A stretch of 64,000 nt of DNA from Aureobasidium sp. EXF-3400 (lineage: Eukaryota; Ascomycota; Dothideomycetes; Dothideales; Saccotheciaceae). This document shows positions 33,692-44,008 of this stretch, piece by piece (positions within the stretch are counted from its first letter, which is position 1; every line of letters starts with the position of its first letter). Location of the stretch: assembly GCA_024195585.1 (NCBI GenBank), contig SWBL01000289.1:1-64000 (forward strand). Direction: 5' to 3'. Below the pieces are notes generated by a model that searched no databases, was not told the DNA's origin, and saw only the letters and a program-made list of their open reading frames with translations. A program made the position numbers and the translations under genes.

Positions 33692-33757
33692 CTGTACCAT
33701 GTTTGACTTGAATGGAGCATATCTCATACCTGTAGGATCACTGGCGCTCTGCTTGGC

Positions 33758-34460
33758 AAGACACGGGAGAAGAAGTCCTACGATCCGAGAATAGAAGCAC
33801 AAACTCTTGACTTCCCAAGTGGCATCAATCTTTGAGTAGAGAAAACGACTGAATCATGTCCTACCGGAATCACCGTGGCGTTGTAGTATTCTACCACACA
33901 TCGATGTCAAGTTGTTCAGCTCTCGAGCCCTCGGAAATTACTGCAAATTCCTGGACGGTATTTCTGTACAGTGATAACGACCAATTGCATGCAGAGCAAC
34001 CGATTCTCCAGCCAAATTCATGGGTATCACATTGTAGGCATGTAAAATGCTTAAGGTTGTCGATACACAGCCAACCAAGCCTGATTCGCAACAGGGTTAT
34101 ATTGAAGAACTTGTATAAAGATGCATATTCAGTGCGGCTCAGGTTTCAATGGTTCGACACATTGACGCGATGGCCGCGGAATTTACAGAGTCCGAACACT
34201 CCCAAAGCAGTCTCTTCTTGAGCTTCAAGGAAATGTTCGCAGAATGGAGTACCCTGAAATGGCTCACTATGCACCGATGAACCTCCGAATCTGGGTCGTC
34301 TGCCACGTGTCTTATGAACAGCGTGATCTGCAAGTAGAAGTCGATCGTTCGGTCATCCGCAGAAAGTCGAGCTAAAGTTCCAATATCTGTAATGTACCTC
34401 AGATCAGAACTTTTGAGGTAATCGCTGGACCCGACGTGCCCGAGCTGAATCTCCGGAGAG
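33758..34460 (-). repeat. Tandem-duplication unit 1, block R4 (channel gene tail)
   Basis: This block aligns with 44009-44710. In the best part, 34316-34383 against 44561-44628, I count 65 identical bases of 68. It holds the last codons and 3' flank of a CSC1/TMEM63 gene, the rest of which is missing here. It ends at about 34460, where R1' of the second unit begins. Confidence 0.9.
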
Positions 34461-34498
34461 TCTTTTTGAGTCCTTACCAGCAAGATACACTCATTCAT
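34139..34498 (-). pseudogene. Truncated copy of the CSC1/TMEM63 C-terminal tail
   Basis: A 119-codon frame (ATG 34498) encodes IGTLARLSADDRTIDFYLQ and LKKRLLWECSDSV, matching the cytoplasmic tail of the full channel at 44408-46890 without gaps. None of the transmembrane part is present. The first eleven or so codons come from the neighbouring R1' block, so the ORF is a chimera made at the duplication junction. It could still be expressed as a soluble fragment, but it cannot be a channel. Confidence 0.85.
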
Positions 34499-34805
34499 CC
34501 GGATAAGATATACATTGCAGCTATGGAAGCACTCCTGTCCTGATTATCCTTGCACGAGCAATTTTTCGCAGTCCATCGTCCTAGACAAGCTCAATGCTCT
34601 GGCATCACCGAGTGGTTATTCCAATTCAGACTCCGACGCTCATTGGACTCTTGGTAGATGTAGCCATCACGGTTTCGCTTAGCCCTAAGCTCCAGTGGAG
34701 AGGGTCTTGTTGGGTGCAATTGGTCTGATAAGTGATATGCTTTGTGTAGCTTTGAGAATGCGCAAGGGATCATACCTGCAGCTGACCAACCTACCTGGTC
34801 TGTTG
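34488..34805 (+). repeat. Tandem-duplication unit 2, block R1'
   Basis: This is the direct repeat of 30366-30665. It starts right after the truncated channel tail and ends near 'gcagctgaccaa', after which unrelated DNA with a CFEM-like gene begins. Confidence 0.75.
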
Positions 34806-35461
34806 TCTTCTGCTGTACACCGTTGTGCATTGATGTGACTAACAGATCGCGCTTCGTCGCGTTTGGCCAAAGCCTCTTCCCAGCCTTCATACTTACCATT
34901 CGGCATCCCCGAGCTGAGTGCGGCTGGATTCTGGCACAGGCAGAGCGATTCAGCGACAGCTGTCGAATTCTGATGACCTACCTGGCTTATAGTATTTTAA
35001 CGTGTGACGCGCTGGTCAAGACCAGACACGCGGTCCCTGCCTCCTTCCAAAGGCTTTCGAGAAAGCTGCACGACCATCATCTGCACATGGCTTGGTAACT
35101 GATCCATACATCTCACTAAGCAAGCTGCGGTTCGCAAATCCTTGCATTAGCATTCACGCCTTTTAGACGCCGACTACCGCCATTCGAGACAGGATCTGGG
35201 TATCTGACTAGCAAGGCCTCGGGTCTCACCGATCGGTCAAGCCCTACCATCTAGACTGCAGCCAGCGGAATTCTCTCCAGCCGACGATATCCGTGGTGAC
35301 TGTTGCAGGCTGGAACAACCAGAGTTGGGTTCCCTGAGCTGTCGGCTCCAAGCCTAACGCAGGAGTCGACTCTCCTTGTTGTATAAATTGTGAGACAACT
35401 CCATCAAGATCGCCTAGCAGATACCTACAACAGCTTCTGCCGGTACACCCGAACTGTCACT
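34806..35461. other. Inserted DNA, left part, no gene seen
   Basis: This is the start of about 2.6 kb that separates R1' from R2' and has no counterpart in unit 1. It contains the presumed promoter of the CFEM-like gene, including a TATAAA at about 35382. Confidence 0.5.
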
Positions 35462-36658
35462 ATGATCTTTATCATGATTGCCAACTTGCTGCTGTTTGCC
35501 GTAGCAGCCACGGGAGTTGCTTCACAGGCGGCAAAACCGCCCTGCGCCGATCCCGGTCTGGAAAGTGCTATTGTCGCAATTTGCGGAGTCAGCGGGCTTG
35601 TGAACGGTACCTGCATGTGCCAAAACCTCGATTCCATCCTTACCGCAGCAGTACCGATTCTGGATGCCCATGTCCAGCAAGCAGTATAGCAAGTATGTGG
35701 AATCGAAAGTCAAGATAAGCATTTCTGGTCTGACGGTCTTGGTCTAGTTACCCCAGATGCCTTTTACGATATTGCGTGCGGCGATTCTCCAGCCATGCCG
35801 CGACCAACTGTGACTCCTTCCGCCTTGCCGAATCCTGGCATGCTGCCAAACTGTGGAGGCCAAGCTTTTAGCGACGCCACCAAAGCTTCGACCGACTGTG
35901 CTGCCTATGATTTTGGTTGCATGTGTCGCAATCTCGATGGTCTGATTGTCGCCGCGACCCCCGAACTGGACTCGGGCTGCTCTGTCGAGGATGCTGCGTG
36001 TTAGTGAGACCTGTTCTTTCATGCTATCATGGCACTATTACGCTTTACAGTATCAATCTAAGTCTATCGAAGGCTCTGTGTCCAGTTTCAGGCAGCCGTA
36101 GCGCAGGCACTTGGTTCCACATCTCCCCCGAAAATCTCGCAGACGTCATCCGCCCGCTCCGTTCTCTCACATGCATCGAAATCGGGTTCCAGAGTGTCTC
36201 TTACACTTTTGTCAACATCACTGCCTCAGTCTGTGTCGACAGCGAGGCAAACTAAAACCACAAAGTCCCCAGCCACTTCCAGAAGCGCCGGCGCTAGCGC
36301 CACCTCTCGTAATGGGTCATCCTTGCTGTCGTCGACATCGAAGACTCACTCGACGTCGACGTCGAGGATCACTCAGTCCGCGAGACTACAAAGCACTTTC
36401 AGTCGCGTCGGCACCCCTTCTCGTCGCACATCTTCTACGCTCTTGACAACATCTAAGCCTCACTCTGCATCAGCTGCAGCGAGCAGTAAAACCACCCATC
36501 AGCGAAGCACTTCTAGACGCGTGAGTGTCACCTCTCGCGTCACGTCTTCCAGGCTCTTGCCAACGACTGAGCATCACTCTCGGTCGACACGAAGAGACGG
36601 TCAGGCTACAACATCGCGTTCACACAGCAGCAGTCAGCCTACACATCACTGCTCGTGA
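35462..36658 (+). CDS. Secreted CFEM-like protein with Ser/Thr-rich tail; exon structure unresolved
   Basis: ATG 35462 starts a signal peptide (MIFIMIANLLLFAVAATGVA). Two CFEM-like Cys modules follow. The first has CADPGLESAIVAIC and CMCQNLDSILTAAVP. The second, in the same frame, has CGGQAFSDATKASTDC and CMCRNLDGLIVAATPE. An in-frame TAG at 35687-35689 separates them, and no splice pair with matching phase removes it cleanly. A further exon from about 36086 or 36092 reads QAAVAQALGSTSPPK and then a long Ser/Thr-rich tail to TGA 36658, typical of wall-linked fungal proteins. CFEM proteins act outside the cell, some in haem or iron uptake or in virulence. The gene may be broken. Confidence 0.55.
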
Positions 36659-37452
36659 TCGGCATACTTGTTCCGTGGAGACCACGGGAAGAGGAGCATT
36701 CGATCAATCACCAATAACTGTGATGGCAAAATCATAGGTTGTCTTGCATAGTCGACAGGTACGCGCTAGATAAGTCATGTCGCTGGTGATACTCCTACAT
36801 AGCTGTTTGTATACCGATTGTTCAGATTGAGGCCGTACACGTGAGGGCTTGTATTCATTCGTGGCCATTTCGGCATGTTGGGTGTGAATGTCGACACGAG
36901 CGAAGGTCATTCTCGGCAAGGAATCACTCGGTCCAGTATACCAGTATTTCTGGTTATTGCGTACATCCTTGATATCATGGCTGATAAGGTCACAAGAATG
37001 GTTACTTTACTCTTATTTTTCTTTTTGCTTATCTTTTTTCGTGCTTGCTTGGGATGGCAGGCGTCTCGGCCCGAGCCGTAACCCAACACGCGGTCGCTCA
37101 TGCCGCTTGCAAAGCTTTTGGGAGACGATTTATTGTAGCTAGCACGCGCCGGAGAAAACGGCCCGCCGCGTTGCTATAGCTATCGACGTCACGAAGCCGG
37201 ACTCCCGCTTGCAAGACGTTCTCCTCGTCCTGTCGGCCTAGGACTATACCATAAAGATGGAGCTTTTCACATTGATCAGGTAAACAACGCTAACGCCATC
37301 GACCCTGACAACCACAATGTCGGCTGCCTGTCTTGGTCTACAGACGCCCCGGCCCACCATCTTGCCATGAACTACGATGCCCTGGCTCTCGCACTGTACC
37401 TGATTGGCTTCCCCTACATCGTTGAGATTGCCGACTATACAGTTACTCCGAG
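36659..37452 (+). other. Inserted DNA, right part, with an open coding-like stretch
   Basis: No complete gene is seen. From about 37160 to the TAG at 37463-37465 one plus-strand frame is open and protein-like (NANAIDPDNHNVGCLSWS, then NYDALALALYLIGFPYIVE). It lacks a good start and ends just inside R2'. It could be the 3' fragment of a gene cut at the insertion boundary. I do not recognise the family. Confidence 0.4.
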
Positions 37453-37856
37453 CTTCTACATCTAGCACGATGCGCTGTCACTGCCAGCTGCCTGGAAACT
37501 AGTGAAGCAGGAGACTATGTGCCCGATCATGCATCCTGCGCTGTCCAACTTGATAGTGTAATTAACGTGCTGTCTCGCAGCATCATAACTCGGTTCAGAG
37601 ACCACAGCACTGCCGTATTGCTTTCTGCCTCGTGTCGGAGCGGATGGAATCGTGCCGCGATGGCAATGATCTGCACGCATGAAGATAGAATTACATCCTT
37701 ACCCTCATATGCCGCACCTGGCATGCTTCCATCTTCGCAAAACCCGGCGGCAATGTCTATAACAACCTTAAAAATAATGTCGATGTTTTGTATCTCGGCC
37801 GACGCGGCACCTTCGTTGTCAGTCCTATAGGGCCCGCTTCAATCCAGGTCGCCATG
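37453..37856 (+). repeat. Tandem-duplication unit 2, block R2'
   Basis: This is the direct repeat of 30670-31075. It is followed after only about 25 bp by R3'. No intact gene is seen. Confidence 0.8.
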
Positions 37857-37880
37857 TTACGCCTTCTAAGTTACGTGCCG

Positions 37881-39627
37881 TAGTGTCTTTCCCAAAGCAC
37901 CGAGGATCGTCCTCATCTTGTGTTGTAGTCGCGGATCAGTGAAAGACTTAAGATTGTGGCCCTCGCTCCAACAACTTTGAGTCTCCGATGGTACCATAAT
38001 TGTACTCTACTGCCATCACGCTAGAAAATCCTTGCACTGATAAAGTCAGATCTGCATCGTAAGGAAGCAAGGCCGAAGTCTTCTAGGACCTTGGAAAAGA
38101 TGCTCTCGGTATGTCGTGTGAGGAAACCAAGTGGCGTAGTCAACAATCATGATCCAAGCCTTTCTCAAGCTGGTACGAAGCTCGAAATTGCGTCGATCTA
38201 TCATGGATCCCATTTGTGGCCACGTCCCAGGCTTCACCATGGAAGGGACGCTGTGGTTTATGTACGCCTGCAGGCTTGTATCTTCGCTGCGACTTACATG
38301 CCAGCCACCCCATGTGAAGTGCTCCTTAGCATGATACTATGTTGTACTCGATGATTCAGACGTCACGATGAGGCACGTTGCTATACTCACTTAGCGACAT
38401 TGTGTGCCGGCATGATGCCGTCTTTCTGCAGAGGGTCCATGGAAACTTGGCATCATGTGGCTTTGATATCATCTGGCCCTGCTATGACAAACTGCAGCTC
38501 GACGAACAAGAAAAAGCCATCTAGCCCATGGAGCAACTCAAGAGCGGATAAAAGAACTCGAAACTAACGGTCGGCCCAAGGTCTTTTGGGACACAATGAT
38601 TGGAAGAACGACGAGAGACAGGGATATGAACAGAGTCCAAAGACTTGGATCAACAGCGCTATCTGATGCAGGCGCTGCATCCCCGACACTGCATCTGGAC
38701 TACGACCGAGCAAGCCCCAATCCTGATGTAGACTTTGCAAGCACGACATGTCTTAAATCGATACCTGCGACATGGTCATATTCATGCCTTGGCCTGGGAT
38801 TGTGGGCAGTGTCCCCCCAATGACGCACGGGAGTGGGAGGCAATGTAAATGAGTCAAACAAGCGATGGATACGTTCTTAAGAAGCATTCTTGTCATCACT
38901 CTGCCAGCGCTTTGCTGGTCAAAATCATCGAGGGTCACAAAAGATCTTCAAAAAGCTTCTCCTCTGACAGTTCGACTTACCATCACACAGAATCTGTACT
39001 GCACCCCAATCGTTGTCCCTTCCTTGGATGCTCCTGAGGATCTAGCTCTTCGATACTGCTGGATTCTGTACGGTAAGCTGGTGAACTGGCTTCTCATGCT
39101 GATAGCCTGAATTACTTTTCTTGACCGTCACTGACTCGGAGTCCGAAGGGTCACACAATCTACTGTATCGATGCCAGGAACTTATACTATCGCACAAGCA
39201 CTGTCGAAAGCGCAACGATCAAGAGAATCTCATGGTTAGTGCATCGTCTATCACAGAAGCGAAGCTGTTTGATCGTGCTCTGACAAGATTCCATGTGGAT
39301 ACAGAATCCGTCGAGCAGACCAGTTCTAATCTTCGGCACGTCGTTGAATGCCTCACCGAGCTTGGCAAGGATGGGAAACATGAGTTCCAAGTCAAACATA
39401 TGGTTCTCTTCGGACAACTGATGCAGAGACTAGAGAAACTGTACCCCCGACTTGCACCTAAAGTTATTCTTCCCTCTTGCACAGCGACAACCGCCGAGGT
39501 CGTGACTTCAGTCGGAGATTTGATAGGCTCGTCTCGAAAACTGCCCAGCTTCTTGGAGAATGGAGAGGCAGATATGCTGATACAGCTAAAGAAGGAATTG
39601 GAAGATTCAAAGATTGGAAAGAGATGA
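37881..39627 (+). repeat. Tandem-duplication unit 2, block R3'
   Basis: This is the direct repeat of 31925-33691, collinear throughout and ending with the second orphan paralog. After it comes 4.4 kb of DNA absent from unit 1. Confidence 0.85.
39232..39627 (+). CDS. Orphan paralog B of a duplicated pair (131 aa)
   Basis: ATG 39232 opens a 131-codon frame aligned end to end with the product of 33299-33691. Conserved segments are FDRALTR, ESVE, LGKD, GQL and FLENGEADMLIQLK. The protein is predicted to be helical and soluble. An in-frame open region extends upstream to 39121, but homology with paralog A starts near ATG 39232. The function is unknown. Retention of both frames in a decayed duplication suggests they are expressed genes. 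Confidence 0.7.
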   Translation: MVSASSITEAKLFDRALTRFHVDTESVEQTSSNLRHVVECLTELGKDGKHEFQVKHMVLFGQLMQRLEKLYPRLAPKVILPSCTATTAEVVTSVGDLIGSSRKLPSFLENGEADMLIQLKKELEDSKIGKR

Positions 39628-40212
39628 AGTGTCGAGTAGTCCGTGCGATCGACAGGACGTTCCACTCTAGTTTGGGAATACAGTTCTCTGATCGAACAGT
39701 CTATTATGAAAGAGCCTGAGTTGTAGTTGCATGACGAACGACGAACAATTCTTTGTACTTGATCGAACACTCTGCGCCTGCTCCATGACCGATCGAGAGA
39801 TCTTTGAACCATAATCTGTGACACGTTCTGTATTTTTGCACGCATACTTTATCTAATCTGCAGCATATGCTCCCTAACACAAGAATTTGCTGATGAAATC
39901 GATCCAAAGTTGCAGACGATATCATTCTGGTATGTAGCGTGATGCGCATCCTAAGCGCAAGAAGCCTGTCTCGGTCGAACATGTCGCCTCATTTTATGAG
40001 ATTGCAATCTGCACTGATGCTTCGCTTTTATGGAGTGACGATGCATGGTTTGTCTATATCTAGCGGCTGCTGAGTGCAAGTGACACTAGGATATGCTTGG
40101 GGGAGAAGGTGGGGGCTGCAGGTGAGATTGCAGGACAGTTGTTAATCCATCAAACACAGATATCTCAGCGACTGACAGCTTGCATGGACTACTGATCTAC
40201 AGACGATAGAGA
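39628..40212. other. Inserted DNA, no gene seen
   Basis: This is the start of the 4.4-kb segment that separates R3' from R4'. The open minus-strand frames here begin with non-ATG codons or are antisense shadows of paralog B. Confidence 0.45.
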
Positions 40213-40548
40213 TCAGGATATGAAGCGGCCATATGAGGATTCTGGGCGCGCGTTATCGAATTTGTTCATGCATGGATGCTTCGAGTCCGATGGACGCGCA
40301 TATTTAGGCAGCACTGCCTTCTGATAGGTCAGTGCTGCCGCTAGCAAGCTGCTCCCTAGGCGCCAACACAATTCCATTCCAATTCCGAGGTAGCTTCTCG
40401 ATTTTGACTCGGACATTAGATCTGCAAGGTCTTGCTGAACCAACACGACGCCCTCATCCTGTGCCTTTGTCTCTCTCGTAACCAAATACTCTTCTTCCAT
40501 CTCGAAACCCGTCCTTTCCCATGGCAGCTTCTCGAAACAGTTGGACAT
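40213..40548 (-). CDS. Small hypothetical protein, one possible membrane segment
   Basis: ATG 40548 starts a 111-codon frame. The N-terminal half is acidic (EMEEEYLVTRETKAQDEG). Residues about 52-74 (SYLGIGMELCWRLGSSLLAAALTY) could be a membrane helix. Its last 45 codons lie in a local duplication whose second copy (40657-40793) has in-frame stops, so the second copy is a decayed remnant. No family is recognised. Confidence 0.42.
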   Translation of the reverse strand: MSNCFEKLPWERTGFEMEEEYLVTRETKAQDEGVVLVQQDLADLMSESKSRSYLGIGMELCWRLGSSLLAAALTYQKAVLPKYARPSDSKHPCMNKFDNARPESSYGRFIS

Positions 40549-40656
40549 CTGTCCATGCTACTCCTCATGGGTGGCCGGCGAGCTCCCCGTCAATTCCAGG
40601 TTTTTCCAGCGTAAAAAGCTCACAAGAAAGGTTGTTTGGGACACTACGCAATGATC

Positions 40657-40793
40657 GTCAGGAATCCAAGCAGCCATGATCAGGCTGTGGGTGCGCATTA
40701 GTGAAATTGCTCATGCACAGGTGTTTCAGCCTCGTCAGATCCGGATATCTAGGTAGCACTGCTGACTACCAGGCTAGCACTGTTATCATCGAT
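40657..40793 (-). repeat. Degenerate direct repeat of 40210-40340
   Basis: By eye the two segments match in the same orientation (for example 'catatttaggcagcactg' against 'gatatctaggtagcactg'). Translated in the frame of the upstream small gene, this copy has stop codons, so it is non-coding debris of a tandem duplication. Confidence 0.65.
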
Positions 40794-40950
40794 ACTTTAT
40801 CAAGGCGTCAAAATCTCCGACATACAGTCCGAGACGGCTCTCCGAATGAGTGTACTTCTGCTATATTTGCAGATCACAGACGCAACATCTCTATCACAAT
40901 TACTGTACCTCCTGGTTGTTTTTGTCTCACCCCCAAACTCAACGTCCCTT

Positions 40951-41612
40951 ATGGCGGCTTCTGCAGCAGATCAAAGCGCCCCTGTCAATCTGTCTCGTGT
41001 GTCATCTGCCAGTCCTCCGGATATGGCAAACAAATCACGTCTAGACATACTGGACGCAAGAGTTGTACAATCGACTTCAGACAAAGAACGAGACGCCCAA
41101 GAACTCAGCACGGACGCGCCAACCCGAATCTCCCAGGAATCAGATGCTCGGAGCAACAAATTTGCGCAGAACGATGATGGAAGAATGGTATGTGCGAATC
41201 GCAAGGAGGAATTTTTAAACATCAGCAAATCGAAGTAAGTAAGGATATAGAGACATCTGCAAACTGCCTTCGCCGACACGAACGCGAGATCCACCAGATG
41301 CATGGCGGACCAAAAATTCTGTTTTGCCAACACAAATACTGCGACAACCATAAGAAAAATTCCTACAAACGTCCCGAGCATTTAGTCGCCCATATGCATG
41401 CGAATCATGGAAGGCAGCCTTCGGAGAGCCACGGTGCTGTTATCCAGGATGGACTCAAGCCCACAACGACTGCACCAGAGCTCAAGTCAAACGGAGCGAC
41501 TCCACGGCAAAGGTACAGACGCTCAGGACCGGAGAAAGGCTGTCAGAACCCGCATGGGGAACATATCAACACCCAAATCGAGGCTGTACGAGCCGAAAGT
41601 TCTTCCATCTGA
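40951..41612 (+). CDS. C2H2 zinc-finger protein (fungal type)
   Basis: Exon 1 runs from ATG 40951 to 41187 and exon 2 from 41226 to 41612, joined in phase 0 across a putative 38-nt intron (GTATGT...CATCAG), unusually short for this window. Exon 2 has one clear finger (FCQHKYCDN, then PEHLVAHMHANHG) preceded by a finger tail (LRRHEREIHQMHG). The pair resembles the paired C2H2 modules of many ascomycete regulators. The N-terminal region is Ser-rich and the C-terminal region is basic and probably disordered. A DNA-binding role is inferred. If the short intron is wrong, the first finger could be completed by a different exon. Confidence 0.55.
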
Positions 41613-42707
41613 ACCATGTTCGTCAGTCAAAGTGTTGAGATAGAGTCTTTGAAAACCAAGCTAAGTCAGATCCGGACACAAGCGAACAACTTGTCGATTG
41701 GCGGCTGAATGATTACAAGACATGATGGAACGCTGACATTCTTCTTGCTGTGGATGACATCGCTTTGGCGCATCAACTACGACGTAAGCAGAGGACGCTT
41801 TTGTTGGAAATGCAGCATGCAGATAGCCTGGGATCACCTTGCTCCAAGTCTCTCTGCAGCCTCGTACGCATAACTCTAGAGGCTCACCTATCGCTGCTTT
41901 GTAGTAGATCTCCATTGTTTTCCACCTTCAAGCGCTCACGATAGGAAACTGATGGAAAAAATTTTGTCATCCCATGCTTGAGTTATCTGATCTCGAGATT
42001 TTCTTTTGACCGTAATGTAGCAACAGGGTGTCCATCGTATGGCTAAACGATGTGAAAACACCAAGTTCAAGCTTGAGCACTTCCGTTCTTACATGCAAGT
42101 CAGCCTACTATATTCGTAAAGGGATCGATCCTTAGCTGATCTGCAAAACACCATACATGATTACTGGGAACAATGTCAAACGATATGTGCCTCAGCAGCG
42201 AATATTGCGCTCAAGCTGGACTGGTTCGCGTTGTCGGATAGGTGAGATCCACGCTAGGAAAGGGCAGTCTACCAATTGATGCTCGTGTGATCTCCCACTG
42301 TCGTTCTCTCCACCAGATTCTACTTCGAACGTCGTTCGGTTTTCTATCAGAGATCAGATCCAAAATGATGCGAAAGAAATTTAAAACTTTGTGTTGTTCT
42401 AAGTCCACGATAACAACCTCTCATGATTCAGATGGTTCTATTGTATATCCAATTGAGATCCGTGCTTCGCGATGCAGAACAACAGCATTTATAAGCATGA
42501 GAGCTTTCGACCGCCTTGAGAACCATCCACAGATATGTAAGGTATACTGCCTCAGCTGAGCAGGTCTAGTTCAGTTCGAGCAGCTATGATATGATGGTCT
42601 CGTGCGGTAGACATATGACTAAAACACCGATGGTATAGTAGATGTTGCTGAATATCCTTCCATCCGATACGAACTGTATAGCCCGCATTCTACCGTACCT
42701 TCAAGCT
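41613..42707. other. Spacer, no gene supported
   Basis: Overlapping open frames on both strands (41661-41944, 42211-42559) lack good starts and motifs. It lies between the zinc-finger gene and the converging cyclin gene. Confidence 0.45.
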
Positions 42708-43643
42708 CTACCATACAAGACTGCACGCTTCTTGGTATCTCCTATACGTGGAGCCACACTCTGGCTGATGTCCACCGACAGCGAAAGCCACACGAGATCT
42801 GTCTTCTCTAGCATATTTGCAAAAGAGGACACGAGGTGGCTTCGATAGGATCTTGGAGATTCGAGGAAGTAGTTGTCGAACTTCATCACCAGTATCCATA
42901 CTGGTCCCTCCCTGCCCTAGTGGTCTACCAATCAGCCTACTGGCGGTCTCTACTGCTGCTTTGGCTATGAGTGCTGCTGATTTCGACACAAACTCCGAAT
43001 AACAAAGCGTGAGCTCGCAAATGTAGAGAACCATGTCATAGAGAGGCTTCGGCTGTTGGAAATTGAGCAGCTCAATCTGCATGAATCCAATGACTGCGGG
43101 GAAGCCGACTAGATAGTCCAGTGTTAGAAGCACCATCTTCTCCATCTGTGTGATATCATGCAACTCATAACCAGAAAATAGACAACACCCCCCGCGAAAG
43201 CTCGACGCGGTGGACAAGCGGTTAAGATACTTGCTTGCCAAGAGAAGAGCGACACCACCTAGGAGTTTACAATGACATCTCTTGACGACTCTTTTTGAGC
43301 TGTACCTGTCCAGGATGTTGACTGCCAGGAACAGTGTATCAGCACCAAGTGCTAGATCGTTATGGCTCTTTGAAAGCAAAATGACCAGATTATCTCTTGA
43401 CTTCCACCAATACTCAGGTTGCAGGGCGATTCCAGATCTATCAGGCCGCGTTCTGATCTGATAAAGATGTTAGATGTGTCACGCACCACGCGGTTTCTGC
43501 GATGAAAGCGATCTCACCTCCAATGATGACATATGTTCCCTCATCTCTCCTCTGGAATCGCTTTTAGGTTGAGTCTGCATCCATCTTTTTTTTCTTCTTC
43601 CCCGCTCCGTGAACGCGATCGATACTTTGTCCATTAGATGCAT
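42708..43643 (-). CDS. Divergent, short B-type cyclin
   Basis: Exons 43643-43518 and 43457-42708 join in phase 0 across a 60-nt intron (GTGAGA...TATCAG) and give about 291 residues. ATG 43634 or 43580 are alternative starts. The cyclin box is clear: TLFLAVNILDRYSSKRVV, ALLLASKYLNR, then a helix with MEKMVLLTLDYLVGFP as in B-type cyclins. The Lys of the LASKY motif and the Glu of the next helix, which contact CDK, are present. The usual MRxILxDWLxEVH motif is replaced by SRDNLVILLSKSHND, lacking the Trp. The N-terminal destruction-box region of normal B cyclins is absent. It may be a regulatory or decaying paralog of the housekeeping cyclin. Confidence 0.8.
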
Positions 43644-44008
43644 CAGTCTCTAGAGGATCGAAGTCGTCGAGATGTAGCTCAGCCACGTCATCGAGCAGGC
43701 CCTTTTCATTATACATGGTCTGGAATTCATCTATCGTGGATAAGTGATATGTCCTCTGCTTCGGGGATCTTAGCTCCCTCCGTCGTGTACGTCCGGAAAA
43801 CCATCGTCCACTCCTACTTCTATAAGATGCTTACGAGCCGAAGGTCAATTTGGAGTTTCACGACGTTTTCATACCCTGTGATCTTGGGATTTTGTCCGCG
43901 TCTTGGCGTCGGGCGACGTCTCGAACCATTCGGCTGTAAATTACCAGAAGACTGTAACATATTTCACTCCACCTCGAGCCCTTGCGACCACTGACAATCT
44001 AATTATGT
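43644..44008. other. Spacer upstream of the cyclin gene
   Basis: No gene is supported. It ends where block R4' of the tandem duplication starts and must contain the cyclin promoter. Confidence 0.45.
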
